DNA from: Moringa oleifera
Lineage: Eukaryota; Streptophyta; Magnoliopsida; Brassicales; Moringaceae
Direction: 5' to 3'
Length of the DNA stretch: 64,000 nucleotides
Assembly: GCA_021397835.1 (NCBI GenBank)
Contig: JAJFZO010000609.1
Span: 8,310,001-8,374,000, forward strand
Positions 38,561-51,350 of the stretch are shown here, in pieces. The notes below the pieces were generated by a model that worked only from the letters and a program-made list of their open reading frames with translations, searched no databases and was not told the origin of the DNA. A program made the translations under genes and the position numbers. How positions within the stretch are numbered: the stretch's first letter is position 1; each line of letters opens with the position of its first letter.

Positions 38561-39890
38561 ATATTTTTCTTCTTTTCTGATCGTAAAAGCCTCATAAATT
38601 TTTAAAGATTATATTCAAATATATTAAAATTTAAAAAATATTATTTTAAATCTTGAAGAATACTCTCTCTTCAAACCGTTACTTTAAACTTTTAAATACT
38701 TTTAAAAAAATTTTGATTAATAAAAAATAATTAAATTAAATTTAGTTCAAACTGTTATAAAAAGTAAATTTTCAATATTGAAGCAATTCAAAAATTACTG
38801 AAAAAATTTTTATACTCAATGTGGAGTCAATTGCACAATTTTTTTTTTTTATCTCACGAATTATTTGTTAAATATTTTTAATTTTTTAACAACAAATTTT
38901 TTTGAAAAAATATTTTCATTAGTCAAACAAACTTAAACATTTTTTATAATGAAAGTTTAAATGATTCTTTGCGTCTATAAAAATTTCATGTCAAAATTTA
39001 TAATACAAGATCTTCAATTGAATATTTTTAATTTTTGAATTTTTTGATAAGCTTTAATTTGATTATTTTTCATCAATTAAAATATGTTTGAAGGCGTTTT
39101 GAATTTTAAGATAAAAAATAAGAAAAAATATTCTTTAAGATTTAAAATATATTTACTTTTAAATTTATTTGATAATATATATATTTTCATTTTAATTTTA
39201 ATTTTAATTTTTTTGATATATAAATTGATTAATGAAAATGTTATCTGTTAACAAGATCCAAATAATATTTAAAAGTTAGATCTATAAAAAATTTAAACTT
39301 ATAAATATTAAAATTTATTGGTAAATAACAAAAATTCTTTTTTTTAAAATTTAAATCAATGTTTAATTTTATATTTAAATTCATAATGCAAATCTAAGCT
39401 TTAGTTGTCATTAACTCTTTGTATTTTACCATTCCCTTAAACTTCAAGATAAATATTTCATCCTACTGAACATATATGTAATATATCTCCCAATATAGAT
39501 ATTAATTTACAAATTGTATAGTTAATTAGATTATTAACTATTCTGTTTAATTGATTATGCTACTGTAATAACCCATTAACTTAACAATCTTCCTTCTTCC
39601 TTAATATCAAATGTATATTTGTAGACATCCTGAACTGAAAATACCAGCAAAGAACTCCTCAATTTATTGAGAAAATGACAACCTCAAAATCTCAAATCTT
39701 TTACAAAATAAAAACTCTGTTTCTCCCTTCAATAACCAGATTTGCTTCTTTATTTTTTTCATCTCTTCAAATCTAAAAGTTTGGTCTATTCCACAGACAT
39801 TCTGACTGATCAAAATTCAAAAACTCCCGATCCAACTAATTCCAACTAATTCAAGAGATAAGAGTTATCAACTTTGGTTTCTGATTAATT

Positions 39891-42800
39891 CTAATCCTTC
39901 TTTGAAACTGATGATTTTCTGCCTCGTTTCTTTGGGGGCTCAGTTTCTGGCAGCGGTGGTGCTGCCTTTGCCCTTTCACTAATCCTCAGTGACCTCCTTG
40001 GCATCTCACCAGTGCCCCAATCAAACTCTGATAATGCTGGACCACCAGGGTTTGCCTTAAGGAACTGCCTCAACTGCTTCCTATTGCTTACTTCTTCTCC
40101 AGTAGGGGAAGTGAATATGATTTCATTTTCATTGAAGTTCGCAACTCTCTTCCATATAAGCTGCAAAGGAAAACAAGCAATGAAGATATACTGAGGAAGA
40201 CTACAGTTAACACAGGTATTAACAATATAGACAAATGTAGTACTTAAATAATTGAATTTAGAAACTGCAACTCAAGGATTCAAGCCGTTGAAATGCCTAG
40301 AACCACAATTAACTCCCAAAATTTCTTGATGTGAATGCCTATGACTAGAATTTAAATCACTAATGAAGAATAAATGGTCAATGACAAAGTGAATCCAATG
40401 ATTTTTTCATGCCTTCATAAAGATTTGAATGACATACCCGTGGAAAATAAAGTTAGATCACAATATCATTGTGTCATGATTAAGTGAGCCAACCAGTATA
40501 TTGAGAAACCGAACCTGTTAAATGGATTGTGGCAGAAACCTAAAGTCAATCCAATTGGAATACCTGCCTGATTTTGAGATCTCCTTCAAGATGCTATACA
40601 GAGAGATCTTTTCTATTTGTCAGCACCAGGACTGAACACAACCTCGACCACGTGGCATTCAACATGCAATCCAGCCAACACAGGACTTGTGCCTGAACAA
40701 AATGATAAATGCTCGTGGAAGACAAAACACATATTTCAAGAAGGGAAAAGCAGTTTACAGAAAATGGAAAAGACTAAACATGAAACACTAGTGCATGACA
40801 AAGCAAGGTAACTCTTGCTCTCTTGGAGTGGCTTTGAGATAGAGAAAACTTGTATGGAATTTTCCTACTTTATGATCGCCTTCTTGTTGCATCGCAATTC
40901 GTCTGAATGTGCATATACGAGGCATGCACATGGCAACAAAGACGAATGATTGTTACCAATGCTTTTATTGTGCTGGTATAATTGCTTAGCGGTAAGACAA
41001 AAATCCACAAAATTAGTATGGATGGGATTAGTATGTCGAATTGGCTGCCCAAGAGGACCCAGATGAAAAGAAGAAAAATGACCATAAAGTGACTTTAAAC
41101 AGCACCAAGCAGGCACGTACCAAGAGAGTCCTCAGATAGCTACAGTGAACAGAGAAAGCAACAGAAGGAACTAATAAAATCTCAAGTGGAATGAGCAAAA
41201 AGAAAAATAACAAGGCAAAAAGGGACATTGCCTAGAGCAGTGAAAAAATCATGGTTGAGTACAGTCTAGATGAGTCAGAATGGAAACAGGGAATCAATGT
41301 TGAAGGACTCCTAGAAATCAGGATACAGACTATTGATGGTGCAGTTGCCATGTGTACACACAATTGACCAACCAGTCACTACTGTGAAACATTAACAAAT
41401 GTGTCAATTGTGTCTAGATAGGTGACTTGATCTATTGCAGTAGCTATATAAGGATGCATGATCTGGCAAAATCTGCATTTTGTAATCACTTCCAAAGATT
41501 TGACATATAAAGGTACAATCATCATAAAACCTCGGTTACATAAAGGCTTCTCTAACAGTCACAAATAGTATACACAAATGCGTAGGGGAGTGGAAAGGAA
41601 CCGTTAAGATATCAGGGCAAGTAATATTCTCAAAATCACATGTCAAAATGAAATAAATTTTTACTTCCAGTCAAAGGATTCCACAATAGTACTTGTATTC
41701 AATTCATCGATACAGAAGCACAGGAACACATCTAATCCCTATCCTTTGCTATCAATCACCAGAAGAAGCTAAATACCTTAAATTAGGTTAGCTGCCAATG
41801 GTTGTTTATGGTTTTTATTCCCCGTGCTTTTAGTATATGCATATATATTTTTGACAATAAAAGGCAGATGTGTAAATATACTTTATTGCCTTGACAAAAC
41901 AAGGCTCTAAACTTCCACTGAATTAATTCCGGGCAACGGAACCTGATAAGATGGACCTCTTATCATCTGTAGGAGCTACTAACACCAGCAGGCTGTGCCC
42001 AAACAGTCAGGAAAATGATTTTCATAAAATTTACTGGATGCACACAATTCCCTCTTTACTATCCTTTCCATTATTTTAATAGCAAAGCTCTAAGCAACGG
42101 AGATTAACATTCGGAAACTATTTGACCATTTTATCCACATTGCCATGGTGGCTCCTCCCCTCCGACTACACTTTCTCTTTTGGCCATTTTCTTTTCATTA
42201 AAAGAACAAAACATCTTTATGCACAAGACTACCACGCTGTTTATGTATAAAACGTCTTTCTGGCTGGAAAGTCTCACCAGATTTGTGAATAAGGAAAGAC
42301 TATCCACCAGTGTGAAAACGGATAATTATCTGATATTAAGTTGTTTTTCTTGATTTTTGTAGGGAAAGGAAATATTAGGAGCACCCTACAGTAAGTCCAC
42401 ACAGACACAAAGTAAAATAATTTAAAATATAGGATTATAATTGCCAATGTATGGCATTCTCTAATACTCTAATATGTTTCAGGTATCTATCTTAAAGATC
42501 TAGCTCAAAGCATCACTTTTGCTAATGATCCTGGACCTGAATAACTTGTACAATATAACAACTTGCATGAGTTCCTCACCATGAAGGGAGTACAACATAA
42601 CCAACAGGCTCATCCTCAGAGCTTCTTCAAGCTCATTCACCAACCTAAACAAACTTAAGCCGAGCTGTCGACAAAAGTTTGTTGTTCACGAAGCTAAAGA
42701 GGTAGAGAGCATCAATCTACAGGTTGTAACTATTTGGTAAGCCAATCAATCATTCCAAATCAAATCTCATCAATCAATATTACTGAATATTAGAACAACA

Positions 42801-44454
42801 GATAAAAATCATTTAGACCTTGTCTTCCATCAACTGAAGTGGGTCCCTTTCAAAATAATTACCCAGGATGAACTTTCCTTTAATTATTGGCTAAAATACA
42901 AACTGAATAAATAGAAAAGCTTGAGCTTGCATGATTTGATTAGTCTCAGCCAAAAGTTAATATCCGACATACTATCAAGTTAAGTATCATGAGATTGAAC
43001 AAACTAGGATTTGACTGGACTCATCCCTACTCGCTAAGAATCATATGTAGAACAACAAAATCAAAGGATTTTGGATAATCTAGCTTCTTATAACATTATG
43101 TGGCACTTGGTGTTAGTTGCATTTGATATAAATTTATTTTATTTGTTTCTACTAAAAAGAGAAGAAACTTTTAAAAATTTCCAAAGTTTAATATGCACCT
43201 CGGAGAAACTTTACTTCGAAAGATAAGGAAGTATTGGATTTCTTTATCTTACAGAGCCTATATATTAAAGAAATTTAACTTTGCAGGACAAAATTTTGAA
43301 GTTTCTTTCTCTAACACAAACAACATCCCCTCGGAACCTTATGCTAAATATAAACCACAAATGCTCATTCAGAAGGAGGTTAAGTCCAGGAAACTTAATT
43401 CGACATGTCACCTTAACAATCTGAAGACTCAACCACATGAAAAGCAACTTATGAAATATGCCAGGCAACAAAAACATGCCTCATTTGTCAAGAAATCTAA
43501 AATGCTTGACCAATTCATTGGTGACAAAGTTTGGTAATAGCAAAGACGTGATGTAGTTAAGAGGCATGTTCATTTAAAAATAATACCATCATAAATGACA
43601 CGACCATGATATCCAACAGCGAATTACTACAATCTGAAAATGGAAACAAAAAAGTACTAGAATCGGAAAACGTAAACAGCCAAACACAGTCACATTCCTG
43701 ACATCAACTCATATTCCCACATTAACAAATAAACAAATGAGAAATATTTCCAGTGTGATTATTTTCCCTCATAAACAAATACCATGGAAGGAAAAACATA
43801 ACCACAGAAGAGATTAGATATTGAAAACATTACAGCTTGACTTTAATTCCACCATTTCATTTAGATAGTCACATTTCAAACGGAAGCAATCTTTCTAATG
43901 TGTATGCAAATAAGCAGGAGCATCAACAAATTCAGGGGCAACTGAAACTCTTGCCAAAATAAAAGAACTTTAAGAGTGAACGAAGTGATTAAACCATGGG
44001 ATTTCTACAAAACCTTATTAATGAAGTACCACTGTCACATAGGGATTGGGAAAAAGGTAGTTCAGGGAAATCATACCTCAGCAGAGGCACTAGAAGAAAT
44101 AATCAGTACCAGTTATAAATTATCAGATACCTAATTCAGTATCAATTTTGTAAACACAACCTAGGAAGCCCTAGCTTCAAAATTCATGACTTTCGCAGCA
44201 AATTCCACAGAAGGAAGCAAACACAACTAATTTATGAGAATTAACAGAATCAGGACACACAAGCCACAAGTCAATCAACAAATGAAGACTCAAAAACCCA
44301 ATTGCATTACGAGAGACAGATAGGGGGGAGAGAGAGAGAGAGAGAGAGAAGAAAAAGAAACCTTCTTCTTCCAACCAGCAGGAGCGTGGAGTTCAACGCT
44401 GAACTCCTCTTTTGCAGTCTCAACCTCCATCTTCTTATCCAGCGAGCCGTCCAT
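39891..44454 (-). CDS. Truncated methyl-CpG-binding domain protein 10/11-like, copy C
   Basis: Coding exons 44454-44362 (31 residues) and 40160-39891 (89 residues), 120 residues, across a 4.2 kb intron. The frame and splice sites are intact. The protein ends after SVSKKD like B, D and E, but its loop segment [16 protein letters not shown] is of the type found in full-length A. Other differences: ELHAPAGW instead of ELPAPAGW at the start of the domain, FLKANPGG instead of [12 protein letters not shown] instead of NQYL, and one Lys fewer before RGRKSS. Copy C is thus the most divergent of the truncated set and looks mosaic between A-like and B-like sequence. Nuclear DNA-binding role is only inferred from the domain. 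Confidence 0.76.
43193..43537 (+). other. Intronic open frame on opposite strand, unknown family (in MBD copy C)
   Basis: 114 codons open. The part after about codon 45 (SEPYAKYKPQMLIQ to [13 protein letters not shown]) aligns with the frame in copy B. The first part is probably not coding. It could be a captured exon or a chance open frame kept by recent duplication. Confidence 0.35.
44328..44348. repeat. (GA)n microsatellite in intron of MBD copy C
   Basis: GA repeats directly after the exon 2 donor on the minus strand, at the same position as in copies A and B. Confidence 0.8.
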
Positions 44455-44583
44455 ATCAGCTACCCAATTCCATACAACAGGTGTATCACAATCACGTATA
44501 CGACAATATACATACAAGCAATGCCATGCAAGAATCAGACAGAAACCAAAAGGCAAGCTAGAGAGAGGGGAAGAGACACTCAC

Positions 44584-44905
44584 CTATCCCGTCGACAAAG
44601 GCGTCTACTATGATACTGTGGGATGTTCAAAGGGTATTTGTCTGTTCTTTCAACCCTTTTATTGGTTATAATTAATTCTGACGTCATTCACGACAGATAA
44701 TGACAAAACGTAAGTGGCAGCTCAGTGCCTCTCTCTGTCTCTATCTGTCCCTCTTTCTCCGTCGCTTTCGAGAGATTGCCGTTGCTTCATGTGTTGGGTT
44801 TGGTCATTTAAGAAACGTGACAGATGACATTACAGAGCGACACCTGGCCTCTTTGGTGGCCACACAGATAAATCTAAATTAAATCTTTTGTGCACCAAAT
44901 TTTAA
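44584..44905 (-). promoter_or_regulatory. Promoter and non-coding first exon of MBD copy C
   Basis: The non-coding exon ends at 44584 (donor GTGAGT). TGACGTCA palindrome at 44679-44686; CCAAT box (ATTGG on plus) at 44661-44665. The exon that follows starts at 44459, where the first base after the acceptor AG is C; the other copies have G. Confidence 0.6.
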
Positions 44906-45318
44906 AAGTAATATTATAATTAAAAATCGATGTAATAACATTATATATTTTTATTAATTTGTATGTTTTTATATTTATTTTCATCATTTTTAATAATTTA
45001 TACATCAATTTTGGGTATCTCTTCACTAGTAATTTACATACTGATCAAATTAATTTGGTCCGCAATATCAATTTTTTATTAAGTATAAATTCACTTTAGA
45101 AGTATTTTATGAAATTTATTGCTTTTATATCTTTTTTAAGAATGTTTTGTAAAAATTAGAATTTTAATTCTAAATTAAATAATATATATATATATATATT
45201 CAAATCTAAATTTAAACCTAAGTCAATTAAAGACACATTGTATAAAATATTATTAATCCACAATAACGAAGAAACAATTCAAATTAAACATAGTGATCAT
45301 TAATAAATTTTAAGAAAC

Positions 45319-45358
<40 letters not shown>

Positions 45359-46839
45359 GTATGGTATAATTATGCCAATATATTATCAGACTAAGTAAAT
45401 TAGGATCTTTAAGTATAGAATTCTAAGATAAAGATATCAGCATATAAAAGACATTTTATAAATTTGAATGAGGGTCATTTTATTAAAATTATTTCATAAA
45501 AATATTTAAAAAAATTATTCACAATTGATAAAAATAATAATTTCATATTTAAGACAATGACTTATTTAAGACCATATCTTATTTAATTTTATCATAAAGA
45601 TTTTAAAGTGTCTAACTTTAAACATCTTATTTAATTAAATCAACCATGTTTCAAGATATCTTGAGTTTGTTTTCTAACTTAATTATGTCATTCATGCATT
45701 AAAGTTTCAAAATTTTGAGATATAGAGTAAGAGACTTAATTATATTTATTATATTTTTGTTATTAAAATGTTATTTATCATACAAAATTTGACATATACT
45801 TTTTTAAATTTAGATAATATTTATATGTTAAATCTAGTACTATTGTAATATATATTTTTTATTTTTTAAAAATAAAAATATACAATAAAAAACTTTATTT
45901 TTTATTTTTATGTAGTTGTTGAAACTTTTTCTTTTTAAGAATTATAATCTCGAAGATAAAGATTTTTTTATAATTAAATGAGTTTTATAGTATAATTTAA
46001 TAAATTTAATTATAATTTTTTAAAAGACAACGGCATTTTAAAGGTCAATAACTTATTGCTTGAACTAAAAAAAAGTTTAGCATTCTTTTTAACAATATAA
46101 GAAATTGAGAACTACGAGTTGGTTAATTATTTATTTTATTGGCATTTGATTTGTAGATTTGGTAATTGAGGATCTAAATTTTTATGAAAAAAAATGAAAA
46201 TCTGAGGGTGTGTTCATCTGTGTTTTAGTTTTTCTGTTTTTGAAAAAATAATTTAAAAAAAATTTTTAAAATTTATTTTTTTTAAAGAAATAATTTAATA
46301 ATATTATTTTAAAAATAATATGTTAAAAATTTTTAGAGTGATTGATAATTACAATAATACTATTAATGAATATATGTGCTCCATGCTTTTAACTGTTTTA
46401 ACAATTAAAAAATAAAATAAAAATAAAAATATTTTTAAAATCAATTTTTTCAAAATAATTTGACCAAATAAATTTTTTATTCTTTTATTTTTAAAGACAA
46501 AAAACTATTTTTAAGAATAGAAATCAAACATATCCTAATTTTTTTCTATAAATTTGCATAATTTTGGTAGTCGATGTTGTTTTTCTTATTCATAAAAATA
46601 TTGGATATATAGATTAATTGGAATGATATATCGATTAATTGGAATGATATTTTATTTCAGTTATTAGAGACGACTGCTAATTCAATAACTCATCGGACAA
46701 ACATTTCTCAATCTTTTAATAATACCACCAACCTAGATTATGAAGATTCCAATGGAACTTATAGGCAATAACATATATGGTATTTTTAAATAAATATCAA
46801 TTTTTTAATATAAATTATTGTAAAGTTATTAAAAAATTT

Positions 46840-47560
46840 TCAGTGGTAATTTTCATTGAAAAATAATAAAAAAATTAATTGATTTTTTAGATATTTTTTA
46901 GTAAAGACCAATAAAATTTTGAATGAAAATTACCATAGAAAAATATAACATATTTTCTAATGATAATATCTGTTAAAAAAACTAGAAAATTTTATTTAGT
47001 GAACTCAAATTATTTTTCAATGAAAATTTACACTGAAAAATATTACAAATTTTAAAGAAAAATTTTTATTGAAAAATTGGATAATAACTCTAATTTATTT
47101 TTTATTTTTTGTTAATATTAATTATTTTGCATCAAAAGTTATTGCTAAAAAGTATTACAATGTTTCAATGATAATTATCATTGGAAAAATGCATAAAAAT
47201 TTAATTTTTTATTTTTAGTAAAAAATTAATTTCTAATGAAAATTATTGCTGCAAAAATATGAAATTTGTTTGAAAATTTTTTCCCAGCTAATACTCATTA
47301 TTTTTCATTGAAAATACTGCTAAAAAAATTACAAAATTTCCAACTATAATGTTCCTTGGATTTAATTTGTTTGTAATTTTTTTTCTGTTAATACTAAATA
47401 TTTTCGATGGAAATTATCATCTCAAAGATAATGATAAAATTTTTAATGATATTTTTCTTGAAAAAATTAAAGAAAATTTTAGTTTTTTAAAATTTTTTAT
47501 AAATAAAAAAGAAATTTTAAATTTTCATATTTTTCATTGCATTTACACTGAAATTTCTAT
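46840..47560. repeat. Array of degenerate palindromic repeats
   Basis: Variants of a motif like TTTTCAATGAAAATTACC and its reverse complement recur roughly every 60-90 bases, in both orientations. The layout resembles subterminal repeats of CACTA-type transposons, but no transposase and no clear CACTA ends were found. A related stretch is at 26990-27690. Confidence 0.4.
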
Positions 47561-48539
47561 TGGAATCGTTAAAGTAGATTTTATTTATTTATTTTTTGTT
47601 ATAGGAAAGTAAATATTATTTTAAATTTGTTTCTCTATTAAAATTAATTTTAAGATGTTTTAATATTATATTTATTTTTATTAAATAAAAGTATATAATC
47701 ATAAATGAAGTCCCATTTTGGTGTTTTCCTCTCCCAAGAGTCGGAAAAACGGTGTCTCCAATTTGACATTGCATTTAGCAACATCAAATCTATTTGTTTT
47801 TTTTTTTAAAATTATTTTTTTATATTGGTAATTTTTCTACTTTTTATCTAAATATTTTTTGATAAATAATTTAATATATATATATATATATTTTACATTA
47901 TTACAAAACATTATATTATTGAAAATATTTTATCAAAAGCTTCAAAATAAGATTAATATTTAATATATAATTTAATTTATTTAAATTATTAATATCAATT
48001 AAATATTTAATTAATGACAAAAAAATATAATAAATATTTATTTAAAATAATTAAATTAAAAATTAATTTAAATTAATTTTTTGATTATTTAAAAAAAATT
48101 ATTTATAGATATTATTTATTGATAATTATTGATTAAATTATTAAAATAATATTTGCAACACTATTTTAGTGTAAATGGTTTGAAGATGAAAAAAATTGAT
48201 ATTAAAATATTCTAAAAAAATTCTTTTTTAAGATCAAAATAGTGTTAAATTTGGTTGTAAGATTGGAATAGCCTAATTAAATTTTATTATAAAAATGCTA
48301 TTTTATTTAATTTTATTTAATCACAGATTTGATTCACATAAGTAGGAAAAATTTAACTTTTATCACATATTTGAATCAACAAAATTTAAATTGAACTTCA
48401 AAATTAATTTGAAATTAATTTATTATGTTTGTTAAGTTTTTTTGATAAAAATTTATATATTTGAATCTTATGAAAATAAAATACTAAAAATTTAGGTTAT
48501 ATACTGTTTGATTCCTTTAATATACATTTATGGTTTTAA

Positions 48540-49080
48540 TTGTATTTGATAATAATGTACATAATCATATATAGTAAGATATACACATGCAAAAGTAAAC
48601 TTTCAATGTATTACAACATATAATGCATCAAACATATAATATGTAATTTCAATACATTACGATTATAATTATAATATATTGTAATACATGTAATAGGATA
48701 TATACTATGATGATGAAGTAATAAAATTTCAATGCATAATATATATAATAGTACATATAATGCATTAATTTCAATACCTTATGATTATAATATATAGTAA
48801 TATATATAATAAGATATAATGGTATACATACATTATAATTATATGTTAACTAAATCAAAAATACATATTCAATTGTCTTGAAATTTTGTAATATATTAAA
48901 TATTTAAATCATTACATTAGTTATAATATGCATAGCATACAGTAATACATGTTATATACTAATTTCAATACATATAACATATAATAATGAGCCATCAATT
49001 ATAATTAGTAACAATTGCAATTTAAAATAATTGCAATTATACATTGACACGTGTAAGAATGATAAGCCATTAATTTATAA
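48540..49080. repeat. AT-rich block duplicated upstream of copies C and E
   Basis: Rich in ATAATACAT-type words. It aligns by eye with 63210-63770: both contain GTATATACTATGATGAT-like sequence, AAGTAATAAAATTTCAAT, and the end GAGCCATCAA followed by ATAATTAGTAACAATTG. Confidence 0.55.
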
Positions 49081-49611
49081 TACATTGCGTATTTCAAATT
49101 AGATTGATTAGTCAAAATTAAACCTTAATCTAGAGGAGTAGTCTAAATTGTAACTAATACATGAAAGTATTTTTAATTTAGATGTAGATTAACATGTCAT
49201 GGTAATTAATATAAATTAACCTAATTTTAGTTTGGATTGACATAGATGAATGATTGAACTAAAATTAATATACTTAAAAACAAAAAAATTAATAGATGTT
49301 AATAAAACTTTTGTTGGAATCAACACTTTAAGTATTAAAGATTTTAAATGCTAACTTATCATACAAGGCAAGATTCTAAAATTCATATTTTATGAATGCA
49401 TGATCACATCAACCAAAATAAAGTAAAAGAAATTTGTTTCATTTTTTTTGTAAAAAATAGAGTAAAATTTTTTTTAAATCTATTTTTTAAAAAAGAAGTA
49501 TCAGTTTTTAGTATTTGTCTCAATACTTTAATTTTAAAGACGTCTCTCTTACATTATAAAAATATTAAAATATTAGTTAAATTTATTATCCAACAATTAC
49601 TTTTTCTTTGA

Positions 49612-50800
49612 AACATATTGAAGAATTTGGCAATGAGATCACATTTATACTTAATTTCAACTATCATATCTAATTTCATTAATATATTAATTTTTTAATT
49701 TTTTTAATTTTTTTATTGCTTTTGTCATCGTTATATTGTTGCTATTATGGAGGAACAATCCTCATTTTCCTTGGCTCAGTAGAGCAATTTTTGTGCTTGT
49801 TTGTTTTCATTATCTCTCTTGTTTTTTGGTTAAGCTTTACTATGGTTTAGCAATCTTAATCTCGAATATTAGTAAGAACTTTGACCTTTATATTTGTTTT
49901 ATAGTTTAACATGATCACATGAAGTCTTTTTCTATTTACTTATAAGGTAATTCACGGGTATATAGTAAGGAGGATTTGTGCATCGCTCATGCAAAAACTT
50001 AAAGTGGTGAGAGACCATTAAAGAATAGTTATTTTGGATCTCATTGAATAGATATTATGCTTCTTTAATTGACCGCAAATCTTTTTTTTTTTTTTTCTGT
50101 TTTTCTATTCTAATAAAGAAAAAAATGAACAATTTTTCTTTCTTGATTATTTTTTTCAAAATTCTTAAGTTGCAGTTTAGAATGCTTGTTTGTTAGGTTA
50201 GGGAAAATAAGAGACTATAATAGGCAATATACCATAAGTCATCACTGTTAGAGTAAGGTATAATGTCAACTTTGTAGGGACACTAGATGCTTTATGGTCT
50301 TCTTGCATTACAAGAAGGATATCGGCTTGTAGGATATGAGAATTTGTAGAAATACAAACCAAGAAAAGTATTCACTACATGGTGATAATGGTGAGTGGTT
50401 TCTTGTTCTAGTTATTTAGTATAATTTTCAGTTTTCACTGAAAGTGCTAGATTCTATGTGAGAGACCTCTAGAAAAATTAAAGGATGATATTAATTTATA
50501 ATTAAAGCCAATTAGAACCTACATACTTAATTATATAATATTCTTTTTAATGAATTCATTAGCCTTCATCACCTAAGCATGACGCTTTTAAAGATACAAC
50601 CTTAGATTGGCTAAATAGACCATTTTAGCATTCTTTACGGTTTCTAAAAATACTCTTTTTTTTTTCTTTCTTAATGATGTAACTGGCTCATTGTTGAGTA
50701 TATAATCTTTTTTTTTTTTTTCAAGATCTTGTGTTTGCCATTAATTATCTGAGTTTTTAGTCATCTATTTGGATTGCATCATATTTTGAAAATTGATATT
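49612..50800. repeat. Unclassified dispersed repeat, instance 3
   Basis: One monomer start near 49612, the conserved block at about 49740-50050, then a tail with GAAAGTGCTAGATTCTATGTG and CATTTTAGCATTCTTTA that matches instance 1. Parts of the middle are shorter than in instance 1. Confidence 0.5.
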
Positions 50801-51350
50801 AATTTTTATTATCCTTGTTAGAGAGTAAGCATAGGATTATAATATATTTCTTTTGTTATAATATGTCTAATTAACTATCAAGACTATTCAAGTTACAAAT
50901 AAGGGTAGATATTTCATCCTACTAAGCATATATTTAATAAATATCTCCCAATATAGATATTAATTTACACATTGTATAGTTAATTAGATTATTGACTAAG
51001 TCGTCTAATTGATTATGCTACTGTAATAAACCATTAACTTCACAATCTTCCTCTTTCCTTAATATCAAATGTAAATTTATAGACAGCCTGAAATGAAAAT
51101 ACCAGCAAAGAACTTCCTCAATTTGTTGAGAAAATGGAAACCTCAAAATCTCAAATCTTTTACAAAATAAAAACTCTGTTTCTCTCCATCAAGAATACTA
51201 GAATAACCAGATTTTCTTCTTGATTGTTTCATCTCTTCAAATCTAACATTTCGGTCTATTCCACAGACATTCTGACTGATCAAAATTTAACAACTCCCAA
51301 TCCAACTAATTCAAGAGATAAGAGTTATCAACTTCTGTTTCCATTTAATT

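Larger units (their letters stand above)
34701..39890. other. Intergenic region between MBD copies B and C, mostly repeats
   Basis: From 34701 to about 35520: the upstream flank shared with copies A and C. From about 35600 to 38600: two instances of an unclassified AT-rich repeat (listed separately) with spacer sequence. From about 38600 to 39890: the 3'-flank block common to truncated copies. A (TA)n microsatellite lies at 35518-35543. No protein-coding gene was recognised. Confidence 0.6.
44906..51350. other. Intergenic region between MBD copies C and D, mostly repeats
   Basis: 44906 to about 46090 is the shared upstream flank (compare A and B), with (CT)n at 45319-45344 running into (AT)n. 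About 46840-47560 holds the palindromic repeat array. About 47620-49080 is shared in part with the region upstream of copy E (62840-63800). From 49612 comes a copy of the unclassified repeat, and from about 50900 the 3'-flank block of truncated MBD genes. No gene was recognised. The open frame at 47349-47612 is low-complexity and AT-driven. Confidence 0.55.

Noticed and set aside
40617..40811. Frame [11 protein letters not shown] in the MBD introns of C and D
   Set aside because: Present in duplicated intron DNA, but changed or broken in A, B and E. No splice or family support.
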